A stretch of 64,000 bases of DNA from Natranaerobius thermophilus JW/NM-WN-LF (lineage in GTDB: Bacteria > Bacillota > Natranaerobiia > Natranaerobiales > Natranaerobiaceae): contig NC_010718.1 of the NCBI RefSeq assembly GCF_000020005.1, forward strand, positions 202,001 through 266,000, read 5' to 3'. The position numbers were made by a program, and so were the translations under genes. Below are positions 54,808 through 62,589 of this stretch, piece by piece. The notes beneath the pieces were generated by a model that did no database searches, was not told the origin of the DNA, and worked only from the letters and a program-made list of their open reading frames with translations. Position 1 is the first letter of the stretch. Each line of letters starts with the position of its first letter.

Positions 54808-56957
54808 TATTTGTTAATGCGGTTTATCAGTTTGTAGATAAGAATGAAAGAATTCGCATTATTTATGTATCTACAGAAGAGGAATTATGTGCATATGTTT
54901 ATATTGAAAAGGAGTTATCAGTACCAATTATTGAAGAGGTATCAGTAGTTAAAGAAGAGATTGATTCAGATAACTTGATAGAGATAACTGACCCGTACTC
55001 TGTTTTGATTGAAGAGGATAATCTAACTGAAACCCAAATAAATAAAAGAGAAGAAAGATGGGCTATTATTGAACAATACTGGGAGCCCCAGAAAGAAAAA
55101 TTATTAAATAAGTCCACACGTATGAAAAAGTTTAAGGAAATTTCGCAGTTACATAATATTTCGTTGATGAGAGTCAGGCGTATGTTTAGCCAATTTTGGC
55201 AGAGAGGGATGACTCCAAATGCATGTTTACCCGATTATAAAAATTCTGGCGCACCAGGGAGAGAAAAGAACTTTATAAAAAAGACTGGTAGGCCGAGAAA
55301 TATAACAAATAAGGAATTTTCTTTAGGGATAAATGTGGATGATAAAGTCAAAAAACAGTTTGAGGTTTCAATTAATAAATACTATAGGACAAAACAAAAG
55401 AAATCTTTGCGTGAAGTGTATTCACAAATGCTAGAGGATTTTTATTCGGTAACAATTAAAGAACAAGGAGAAACTAAAAGAATTCTGCGGGATCCGTCAA
55501 ATGTCCCTACATACGAGCAGTTTTATTACTGGTTTAAAAAGGCTGAAAATCCTGGTGTTGATTTTGTAAAGCGAGAGGGACAAAAGGATTACGAACTTAC
55601 TAAAAGACCAATAACAGGAACCACGAAACAGGAGGCACCAGGCCCGGGTTTTAGATTTCAAATTGATGCAACACCTTCAGATATATATATTGTTAGTGAG
55701 ACAGATAGGAGTAAAGTTGTAGGGAGAGCAACTATTTATGCTATAGTTGATGTATTCAGCAGAATGATTACTGGTATATATGTCGGTTTAGAAACAAACT
55801 CCTGGAATGGTGCAATGATGTCATTGGACTCAATGGTAGCCAATAAATCTGAATTGTGTGCTGATTATGGAGTGCCACTGGATGAAGAACTATGGCCTAG
55901 CTCTCATCTACCTGAAGCCATTATTGCTGATAGAGGAGAAATGTTAGGGCATGGAGTTGAAAACCTTATAAACAATTTTAAAGTAGCAGTTGAAAATACT
56001 TCTCCATACAGGGCTGATTTAAAGCCTATTGTAGAGCGTTTGTTTAGGACTATTAATGAAAAAATTAAAGGATTTCTTCCTGGGGCAGTCATGAAGGACA
56101 CTAGAAAAAGAGGAGACCCTGACTACCGATTAGATGCAAAGTTAACTTTAAAAGAAATTAGGAGAATAATTTTATTGTCGGTAATAGATCATAATTGGAG
56201 TCCTATTGAACACTATCAACTTTCTCCTGAAATGGTAAAAGATAATGTCCGACCTATTCCCTTAGAACTGTGGAATTGGGGAATAGAAAACCAGAAAGGT
56301 TGTTTAAGGAAGGTTGATCGATTAGATTTTCGCCTTGGCATTTTACCACGGGCTAAAGCTACTTTTTCAAGAGGGACAGTAACCTTTCATAAACTGAAAT
56401 ATGGCGCTTCAGAGCTACTAGAGAACTATAATCATATGAAGCTAACAGATACAAAGGTGGATATAGTTTATGACCCAAGAAAAATTGATAATATATACAT
56501 GATTAGAAATGATTCAAAACCTATTTTATTGAACTTGCTTGATCAAAGTAGAGGCTTTGCTGGCCTATCTTTAGAAGAAGTTATTGAAATTAACAAAAAA
56601 GCTTCAACACTAAAAAAATCTGCTGATGATGAACGATTAAAAAATAGGATCACGCTGAATCAAGAGATTAATACAATTGCTAAAAAAGCAACTAAAAAAA
56701 CAAATGAGGAATCAAATATTTCAACTTCAAAATCGAAGAGGTTAAAAGACATTAATAAAAATAGATCTGAAGAAAAGGCCATTCAAAAGAAGGAAGAGAC
56801 ATTGATACAAAGAGAAGAAAACGAGGACCCAGCAGAAATTGTTTCTATAGAAGAGGAATTAAAAGAACCAAATAATGGCAGTGAAGGGTCAAAATCAGGT
56901 AATAGTGAAGTTTATGACTTAATAAGGAGGCGTAGGGATGAGCGTAGAAAAAAATAG
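54804..56957 (+). CDS. tnsB: TnsB, Tn7-like DDE transposase
   Basis: A 717-residue transposase. An N-terminal DNA-binding part with helix-turn-helix modules precedes the rve-fold core: Asp288 in RFQIDATPSD, Asp376 in IIADRGEM and Glu411 in PIVERLFRT, close to the spacing in Tn7 TnsB. A long basic/acidic C-terminal tail (after about residue 610) likely contacts TnsC. It recognises the terminal repeats and joins the 3' ends. Confidence 0.95.
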   Translation: MIFVNAVYQFVDKNERIRIIYVSTEEELCAYVYIEKELSVPIIEEVSVVKEEIDSDNLIEITDPYSVLIEEDNLTETQINKREERWAIIEQYWEPQKEKLLNKSTRMKKFKEISQLHNISLMRVRRMFSQFWQRGMTPNACLPDYKNSGAPGREKNFIKKTGRPRNITNKEFSLGINVDDKVKKQFEVSINKYYRTKQKKSLREVYSQMLEDFYSVTIKEQGETKRILRDPSNVPTYEQFYYWFKKAENPGVDFVKREGQKDYELTKRPITGTTKQEAPGPGFRFQIDATPSDIYIVSETDRSKVVGRATIYAIVDVFSRMITGIYVGLETNSWNGAMMSLDSMVANKSELCADYGVPLDEELWPSSHLPEAIIADRGEMLGHGVENLINNFKVAVENTSPYRADLKPIVERLFRTINEKIKGFLPGAVMKDTRKRGDPDYRLDAKLTLKEIRRIILLSVIDHNWSPIEHYQLSPEMVKDNVRPIPLELWNWGIENQKGCLRKVDRLDFRLGILPRAKATFSRGTVTFHKLKYGASELLENYNHMKLTDTKVDIVYDPRKIDNIYMIRNDSKPILLNLLDQSRGFAGLSLEEVIEINKKASTLKKSADDERLKNRITLNQEINTIAKKATKKTNEESNISTSKSKRLKDINKNRSEEKAIQKKEETLIQREENEDPAEIVSIEEELKEPNNGSEGSKSGNSEVYDLIRRRRDERRKK

Positions 56958-58626
56958 GACAGTTGATGTTTTTGAGTATAAAACAGCACATTATACGCCT
57001 CAGAAGATAAAAGATTATGCGGGGAACCCACTAATTGAAGCACTACCACCTATTCTTGAAACCGATGAAGAAGTTATAGATATGTTATATAGTTTACCTT
57101 CAATTGATGATCATGAAAGAAATTTGTCGCCGTTATTAAAAACTCATGTAATAAAAAGAGTTAAGCGTTTTATTCAACCTCTACCTATTCACATTAACCT
57201 AGAGTCGAAAATTTCAGTATTAATAAGACAGTCTTACTTATCAAGAAATCCCTTAACACCTGAATACAAGAAGCGCATTAAATTGTTACATACTCTAAAA
57301 AAAGAGGAAGAAATAACTCCCGATGAAGTTGAAAGCCATTATCGTTCTTATAGTTCTACAGCTGAATGCCTTTTTATTAATGGAGTATCTGGCATGGGTA
57401 AAACTACTGCTGTTAACAGAATATTGGAACAGTACCCACAGATAATCAAGCACACTGAATATAAAGGGCAGAAGATAACAACTACACAAATAGTTTGGCT
57501 TAAAATTGATAGTCCTTATGATGGTAGCTTTATGACTTTATGTAGAAATATATTTCAGGAGATCGATAAGTTATTAGGAACCAGGTGGATGGAAAAGTAT
57601 GGATACTTTACAAGATCTACTTCAACGATGGTCATGTACCTAACTACTTTGTTAGCCAACTATAATGTAGGGTTATTAGTGATTGATGAGATTCAAAATA
57701 TTTATAGAGCAAAAAAGAATGATCCTATGGAGATGTTAGACTATTTTGTTACGTTAACTAATGTGATTTCTGTTCCAATACTGATTATCGGTACAAATCG
57801 TGCGAGAAACTTGTTTCAGGATAATTTCCGACTTGCTAGAAGAGTACAATCTGACGGGTATATAGAAATTGCAAATCTCAAAAAAGATAGTCCCGACTGG
57901 GAAATTTTTATAGAATCTTTATGGGAATTTAATGTGTTAGAAAACCAGGGTCCTCTTACGGATGAATTAAATGATACTTTTTATGAATTATGTCAGGGTG
58001 TAATAGCTGTTGCAGTGATGTTACTAATGTTTTCCCAAAACAGGGCAATAAGTGAGGGCAAAAAGTCACTAACAACTGATATTATTAAGAAGACTTATAA
58101 AGAAGATTTGCAATTAATAAGACCAATGATTGAAGCGTTACGGTCTGGAGACCCATTTGAGATAGCGAAATTTGATGATATTACAATAGATGAGGAGAAA
58201 ATTCTAAGCAACTATCATAAAGATATTGCTATGACTGAAAGTGTACAAGCGGCTATACGTCAGAAAAAAGATAAGATAGAATCTACCCGGGAAAGTATAA
58301 ATGAGAAACTGTTTTTTGAGTTCAGTGCTTCAGGTTTTTTTAATGATATTAAACAAGAAGTGATGAAAAAAATAATTAACAAGGTTGTAGAAAGCTCAGA
58401 TGTCGCTACTGAATATGAGGATTTAAAAGAGCTAGTAATGGAGCTTTTACAGAAAGAAAAAAGAAAGGTTAAGAAAAAACCTCGAAGAAAGAATATCAAT
58501 CCTGATAATGTCACTTTGATCTCATTATATGATAGTGCAATAGATAAAAGCCAACATCCCTATGATGCTTTTAAGAGGGAAAAGTTAATAAAAGATCCAC
58601 TAGATGAATTTCTGAGGGTGGATTAA
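56938..58626 (+). CDS. tnsC: TnsC, AAA+ ATPase regulator of transposition
   Basis: A 562-residue AAA+ protein with Walker A GVSGMGKTT (about residues 149-157) and Walker B VGLLVIDEIQNIY. TnsC links the target selectors TnsD or TnsE to the TnsAB transposase and is responsible for target immunity. It overlaps tnsB by 20 bases and starts after AGGAGG. The C-terminal extension is rich in Lys and Arg. Confidence 0.95.
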   Translation: MSVEKNRTVDVFEYKTAHYTPQKIKDYAGNPLIEALPPILETDEEVIDMLYSLPSIDDHERNLSPLLKTHVIKRVKRFIQPLPIHINLESKISVLIRQSYLSRNPLTPEYKKRIKLLHTLKKEEEITPDEVESHYRSYSSTAECLFINGVSGMGKTTAVNRILEQYPQIIKHTEYKGQKITTTQIVWLKIDSPYDGSFMTLCRNIFQEIDKLLGTRWMEKYGYFTRSTSTMVMYLTTLLANYNVGLLVIDEIQNIYRAKKNDPMEMLDYFVTLTNVISVPILIIGTNRARNLFQDNFRLARRVQSDGYIEIANLKKDSPDWEIFIESLWEFNVLENQGPLTDELNDTFYELCQGVIAVAVMLLMFSQNRAISEGKKSLTTDIIKKTYKEDLQLIRPMIEALRSGDPFEIAKFDDITIDEEKILSNYHKDIAMTESVQAAIRQKKDKIESTRESINEKLFFEFSASGFFNDIKQEVMKKIINKVVESSDVATEYEDLKELVMELLQKEKRKVKKKPRRKNINPDNVTLISLYDSAIDKSQHPYDAFKREKLIKDPLDEFLRVD

Positions 58627-58630
58627 CAGT

Positions 58631-60523
58631 ATGCTTACTTTTTTTACTGACCCCTATAAAGATGAACTACTTTATTCTGCTTTTGCTAGATATCATTTTT
58701 TGTCTGGAAATATTGATTTAAAGGATACTTTACGAGAATTATTTGGAAAAGATTCTGTTATACCAAATTTTGAACTAGGAAGTAACCTTAATGTACTTTG
58801 CCAGAAAATTGGTACTCATTATAACGCTATGGAATTAATTAAGAAACATACAGTATTCCCATATTATAGTCCATTCCTTCCCGAACAAAGAAAACAGGAG
58901 ATAATAAATAATATTTGCACTTCTGATGCAGTCGGTATATTCAACAAAATTGGAATTATAGCAGGAAGCATATCTGGTAAAGAAGGGATCTGGTATTGTC
59001 CTGACTGTGCAGGTAATGATTTAAAAGAGTTTGGTGAAGTTTATATACATCGTGAACATCAACTCCAAGGTATTTGGTTGTGTCCTCATCATGATTGTTT
59101 TTTGTTAAGGTATCCATTTGATAAAACTAATACGAGTAGGATTGAATATATAAAATTAAATGACGATCTTATGCTTAAAGATTGTAATAGAGCTGAAGAT
59201 ACTGATTTACACAGTAAGCATAAGCTTGTATCCAAGGCTGCATACTTTCTTTTGAATAATGATCTGTCTGAAGCTAACAAGGATACCATTTTAAAAAGAT
59301 ACAAGAGCTTATTATTTGATAGAGATTTAGCTAACACAAACTTGAGAGTGAGGCAGAAGGATTTACATAACAGCCTTGTGGGGTACTTTGGTGAGCACTT
59401 TTTAAATGTTCTTCAGTCTTTACCGGATGAAAATGACGAGTATAACTGGCTTCGTGTAGCCACTAGAAATGTTAAAAGAACAGTTCCTCCTTTGAGGCAT
59501 ATTTTATTAATCACTTTCCTAACAGACGGTCACATAGAGAGATTTTTTGATGATATTAAAGTTGAAAACAAACCTTTTGGGGGTGGCCCCTGGCCTTGCC
59601 TTAACACTGCTTCAAACCATTACAAGAAAAATGTAATTAACGAAGTTACAGTAGCAGCTGATTATAAAACTAGAAAACCTGTAGGTACTTTTGAATGTTC
59701 TTGTGGTTTCACTTATTCTAGAAGAGGGCCGGATAAATCAAATAGTGATAAATACAGAATTGGTCGGATTAAAAATTTTGGTCCTATTTGGGAAGGACGA
59801 TTAAGATATTTATTAGAGCAGGGAAGTTTAAGCCAGAATGCTATAGCTAAAGAGCTCAATTGCGCTTCAGGGACAGTAAAAAAATACAAGCAAAAGCTTT
59901 TTTCTGAGGGTCGTAGTACCTCTAAAAGTAACGATATAATGAAGAAAACTAAAAGTTACGGTAGAAATTTGCTTGAAAAGTATAAAGGGTTAATTGAAAA
60001 TTGTGTCTGTAGTAAAAAACTTTCTAGGACAGAGATACGCACTCAGTTTAGTAAAGAATATACATATCTTTACCGTCATGACAGAGATTGGTTGTTTGCT
60101 ACTATGCCTCCTGCCAAAAAACCGGTGGCTATACCTAATAATAGAGTGAATTGGCAAGAAAGAGATGAAAAATTATTAGAAGCTTATAAAAAGGCATATT
60201 CTAAGCTCCTTAACTTGGACGAACCAATAAGAATTACTAAAACAAGACTTGGAAGAGAAACAGGCACATTAAGTTTGATTCAAAATAATTCCAACAAATT
60301 GCCTTTATCTACTGCATATTTAGAGTCAATATCTGAAACCAAACAAGCCTTTCAGATACGTAGATGTACAAATATTATTGAAAATAAAATTAAAGAAGGT
60401 TTGCCTGTTAGACTTTGGGAAATGCAAAGAGAAGCAGGTTTAAATAAAGAAGATTTTAAGAAGCTCAAACCAGAATTAGAAAGGATTATTGATAGTATAA
60501 AGGGGGCCATTAGAAGTGAGTAA
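58631..60523 (+). CDS. tnsD: TnsD/TniQ target-site selector for attTn7
   Basis: A 630-residue TniQ-family protein. The N-terminal domain begins LTFFTDPYKDELLYSAFARY, and a CCCH zinc finger is formed by Cys123, Cys126, Cys151 and His154 (WYCPDC and WLCPHH). The rest contains helix-turn-helix-like segments (SQNAIAKELNCASGTVKKYK). TnsD recognises the conserved glmS 3' end, and the element is in fact located there. Size fits TnsD rather than short TniQ of CRISPR-associated elements. Confidence 0.94.
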   Translation: MLTFFTDPYKDELLYSAFARYHFLSGNIDLKDTLRELFGKDSVIPNFELGSNLNVLCQKIGTHYNAMELIKKHTVFPYYSPFLPEQRKQEIINNICTSDAVGIFNKIGIIAGSISGKEGIWYCPDCAGNDLKEFGEVYIHREHQLQGIWLCPHHDCFLLRYPFDKTNTSRIEYIKLNDDLMLKDCNRAEDTDLHSKHKLVSKAAYFLLNNDLSEANKDTILKRYKSLLFDRDLANTNLRVRQKDLHNSLVGYFGEHFLNVLQSLPDENDEYNWLRVATRNVKRTVPPLRHILLITFLTDGHIERFFDDIKVENKPFGGGPWPCLNTASNHYKKNVINEVTVAADYKTRKPVGTFECSCGFTYSRRGPDKSNSDKYRIGRIKNFGPIWEGRLRYLLEQGSLSQNAIAKELNCASGTVKKYKQKLFSEGRSTSKSNDIMKKTKSYGRNLLEKYKGLIENCVCSKKLSRTEIRTQFSKEYTYLYRHDRDWLFATMPPAKKPVAIPNNRVNWQERDEKLLEAYKKAYSKLLNLDEPIRITKTRLGRETGTLSLIQNNSNKLPLSTAYLESISETKQAFQIRRCTNIIENKIKEGLPVRLWEMQREAGLNKEDFKKLKPELERIIDSIKGAIRSE

Positions 60524-62039
60524 ACCAAGAATAAGAACTAAGGATTGGCCCTTTGCTAAGAATGTGAAAGCGCGGCTCATGAGAATTAGTAAACCGTATA
60601 AAAAGGAGAATAGGTGGTATATCGATGCTTTATTTTATTCCCATAAAACTAAAAGAGTAAGATTAGATATAGCAAGACTATTGAGACTTCACCTCGGGGG
60701 TACATACAAAGATGGTGAGTTCATAGGATTTGAATCAGCCATTGAAATGGATATTTCCATACCTAATTCAGTAATTAAAAATAGAAAAATCACCCCATTT
60801 CTAAACAAGGATAAATATAATAAAGAATTTGATTACTATACATTTGGAATTCCCTATAAGGATCATTTCATTGTTATTCCAATAATAGAGCTTGTGCGCG
60901 CTGTACTATTGCCTGATACCTTTTGGATGAATCAAGTAACACAACTGGATGCACTAGATACTTCTTTTGTTAGCTCTATGAGTTCTGAGGTTTTACAAGT
61001 TCAGTTTGATCCGAGTATTAATGTATCCTACGTAAAGCTAAATGAAAAAATCAATCATCTGGCTTGGATAATGACTAACTCAAATATCTTTAATATGATA
61101 GCTGAATTATATAATAATGTTAGTAATGGACAAGGTTTCTTATTTGATTTTGGATTCACATCTTTAAATATGCAAGTGATGGCAGAACAGGTTGGTAATA
61201 AAATTTTTGTGAAGCAAATTAAATCTTTTAGAGGTAAGAAAATAAAAACTCAAAAAATTGAGGTTAGTCATCCAAAGCTATATAAGAATTCCCCTTCAAA
61301 TGAAACCAGAGATCAATATCATAAAACTATTAAAATAAGCGGGGATGATAAGGTTTTGGATGCTAGTAAAGATGGAAGTTATAAAGATCAAGATATTGTC
61401 GACGAAAATATCTCAAAATCCGAATACACCAATTATGTAAAAATTACTAGAAACAAAATTCCAAAAAAGAGTAAAAAGCCAATAGAGACAGTTGAAACAG
61501 CTAAACTATATAAAGAAGATAGTAATTCCAGGACAACTTCGGATTTAGGCGGTAAAGAAGTTGTACCGCAGTTGGAGTTTCTAAATAACTTTCAGTTCTT
61601 AAATATCAATGATTTTGATGAAATTAACCAAGTATTAGATTTAATTAACGAAAGGGGTAATGTTGTAAGCGTTCAAAGACTTGTCGGAAAGTTAAAAGAT
61701 CATTGGAGTTACGGATCATTTTGTGATTTAAAAGATGGTAAAAAAGAAAGAAGATATTTGCTTGGTAAAATAACTTTAAGTAACGGGACAGAGGCAGTCC
61801 TTATAGAGATCGAAAGAGAGGATCGAGCTTTAACAACATTAATGTTGGTGTCAGAAAAAACAGCTAACTGGAATAAAATATGCCACGTTGTGCTTAAAGG
61901 TCTTGTTAAGAACTCAGGCTCTTGGTCAGCAGAGGTTATAAATAAAATTAAAACAACTTATGGAATTAGAGAACACAGATTTAAGCATACAAGGACGGAT
62001 ATTCATAAAAAGGAGAAGAGGATTTTTTCTTTTATCTGA
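60516..62039 (+). CDS. tnsE: TnsE-like target selector
   Basis: A 507-residue protein overlapping tnsD by eight bases, GTG start after AAAGGGGG. In Tn7 the fifth gene, tnsE (about 540 residues), directs insertion into replicating DNA and mobile plasmids through the sliding clamp. I assign it from position, size and order and a general resemblance of the N-terminal (RLMRISKPYKKENRWYIDALFY) and C-terminal (GSWSAEVINKIKTTYGIREHRF) parts. No detailed active-site signature can be read. Confidence 0.82.
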   Translation: MSKPRIRTKDWPFAKNVKARLMRISKPYKKENRWYIDALFYSHKTKRVRLDIARLLRLHLGGTYKDGEFIGFESAIEMDISIPNSVIKNRKITPFLNKDKYNKEFDYYTFGIPYKDHFIVIPIIELVRAVLLPDTFWMNQVTQLDALDTSFVSSMSSEVLQVQFDPSINVSYVKLNEKINHLAWIMTNSNIFNMIAELYNNVSNGQGFLFDFGFTSLNMQVMAEQVGNKIFVKQIKSFRGKKIKTQKIEVSHPKLYKNSPSNETRDQYHKTIKISGDDKVLDASKDGSYKDQDIVDENISKSEYTNYVKITRNKIPKKSKKPIETVETAKLYKEDSNSRTTSDLGGKEVVPQLEFLNNFQFLNINDFDEINQVLDLINERGNVVSVQRLVGKLKDHWSYGSFCDLKDGKKERRYLLGKITLSNGTEAVLIEIEREDRALTTLMLVSEKTANWNKICHVVLKGLVKNSGSWSAEVINKIKTTYGIREHRFKHTRTDIHKKEKRIFSFI

Positions 62040-62295
62040 TAATAATCTACATATAACTGGAGGGATACTTGATTAGATAAATTAAGATCTAGTTAATAGC
62101 CATATCTTGGTTTATGGTACTATCGTTGCAAACTAGGCTAATTCTTTCTGGCCACTGCTATGAGTTTATAACCGTTTTTTTAATAGCTATTAAAAAAAAA
62201 AGAAGATAGAAGATTTTTAACAGTTTAGTTAAAGAACACCAATAAATGTTGCTTGAATTTGGTAAGTATAGCTATGGAAAGTTAGTACAGAACTC
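62040..62295. other. Gene-free AT-rich stretch after tnsE
   Basis: No gene is visible. It contains a perfect 24-bp palindrome (62175-62198, TTTTTTTAATAG and CTATTAAAAAAA) that may act as a weak bidirectional terminator. No inverted copies of the right-end repeats are present, so the left end of the transposon is not here. Confidence 0.6.
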
Positions 62296-62324
62296 TTGTC
62301 AATAATCTAATTGAATGGTATTAT
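62296..62324 (+). promoter_or_regulatory. Promoter of the riboswitch-histidine kinase unit
   Basis: TTGTCA (62296-62301), a 17-bp spacer and TATTAT (62319-62324), with a predicted start near 62331, 24 bases before the riboswitch. Confidence 0.65.
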
Positions 62325-62354
62325 AGTTCTTAATCAAATTTAAATTAAATAAAT

Positions 62355-62493
62355 ACGCTTAATCCCATTGTAAAGGAGCGGGGGAACCAACTTTGCAACT
62401 TGTTGTAGTACACAGTAAGTTGCTTGGGGTGAATCCTATATTTTAGGTAGGGCTACTCTTCGGCCCGAATCCGACAGCTAACCTCGTAAGCGT
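62355..62493 (+). promoter_or_regulatory. c-di-AMP riboswitch (ydaO/yuaA type)
   Basis: The P1 strands ACGCTTA (62355) and TAAGCGT (62487-62493) enclose the conserved blocks AGCGGGGGAACCA, TTGGGGTGAATCCT, GTAGGGCTACTCTTCGGCCC and GAATCCGACAGCTAACCTCG. This matches the ydaO/yuaA class that binds two c-di-AMP and usually turns transcription off. A terminator follows 26 bases later. Confidence 0.93.
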
Positions 62494-62518
62494 TTGAAGG
62501 GGCTTACTATGTTATAAA

Positions 62519-62548
62519 AACCATAGGGAGTTACCCCTATGGTTTTTT
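62519..62548 (+). terminator. Terminator of the c-di-AMP riboswitch
   Basis: AACCATAGGG (62519-62528) and CCCTATGGTT (62535-62544) form a 10-bp stem with a T-run to 62548, just before the histidine kinase gene. Confidence 0.88.
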
Positions 62549-62589
62549 AATGGAATTATTAATAACTCATACAAAAAGAAGGTGTCATT

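Larger units (their letters stand above)
53842..62039 (+). mobile_element. Tn7-like transposon (tnsABCDE), right end at attTn7; left end not in view
   Basis: A complete tnsA-tnsB-tnsC-tnsD-tnsE set begins directly after glmS and reads away from it, as in Tn7. The right end is placed at TGTTGTTGC (53842) because it lies 22 bp after the glmS stop and 12 bp before the first TnsB-like repeat, as in Tn7; TGTTGGCG at 53833 is an alternative. The element extends at least to the end of tnsE; the opposite end and 5-bp duplication were not found before 64000. Confidence 0.88.

Noticed and set aside
53842-62039. CRISPR-associated transposon (CAST)
   Set aside because: The element has tnsABC plus a long TniQ-type tnsD and a tnsE-like gene, but no cas gene or CRISPR repeats are seen in the window. 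The location at glmS fits ordinary TnsD targeting.
62040-62400. Left end of the Tn7-like element directly after tnsE
   Set aside because: Searched for inverted copies of AAAAGAAAGTYTGAACA and a terminal ACA. Only a single weak resemblance in the wrong orientation (AAAGAACACC near 62231) was found.
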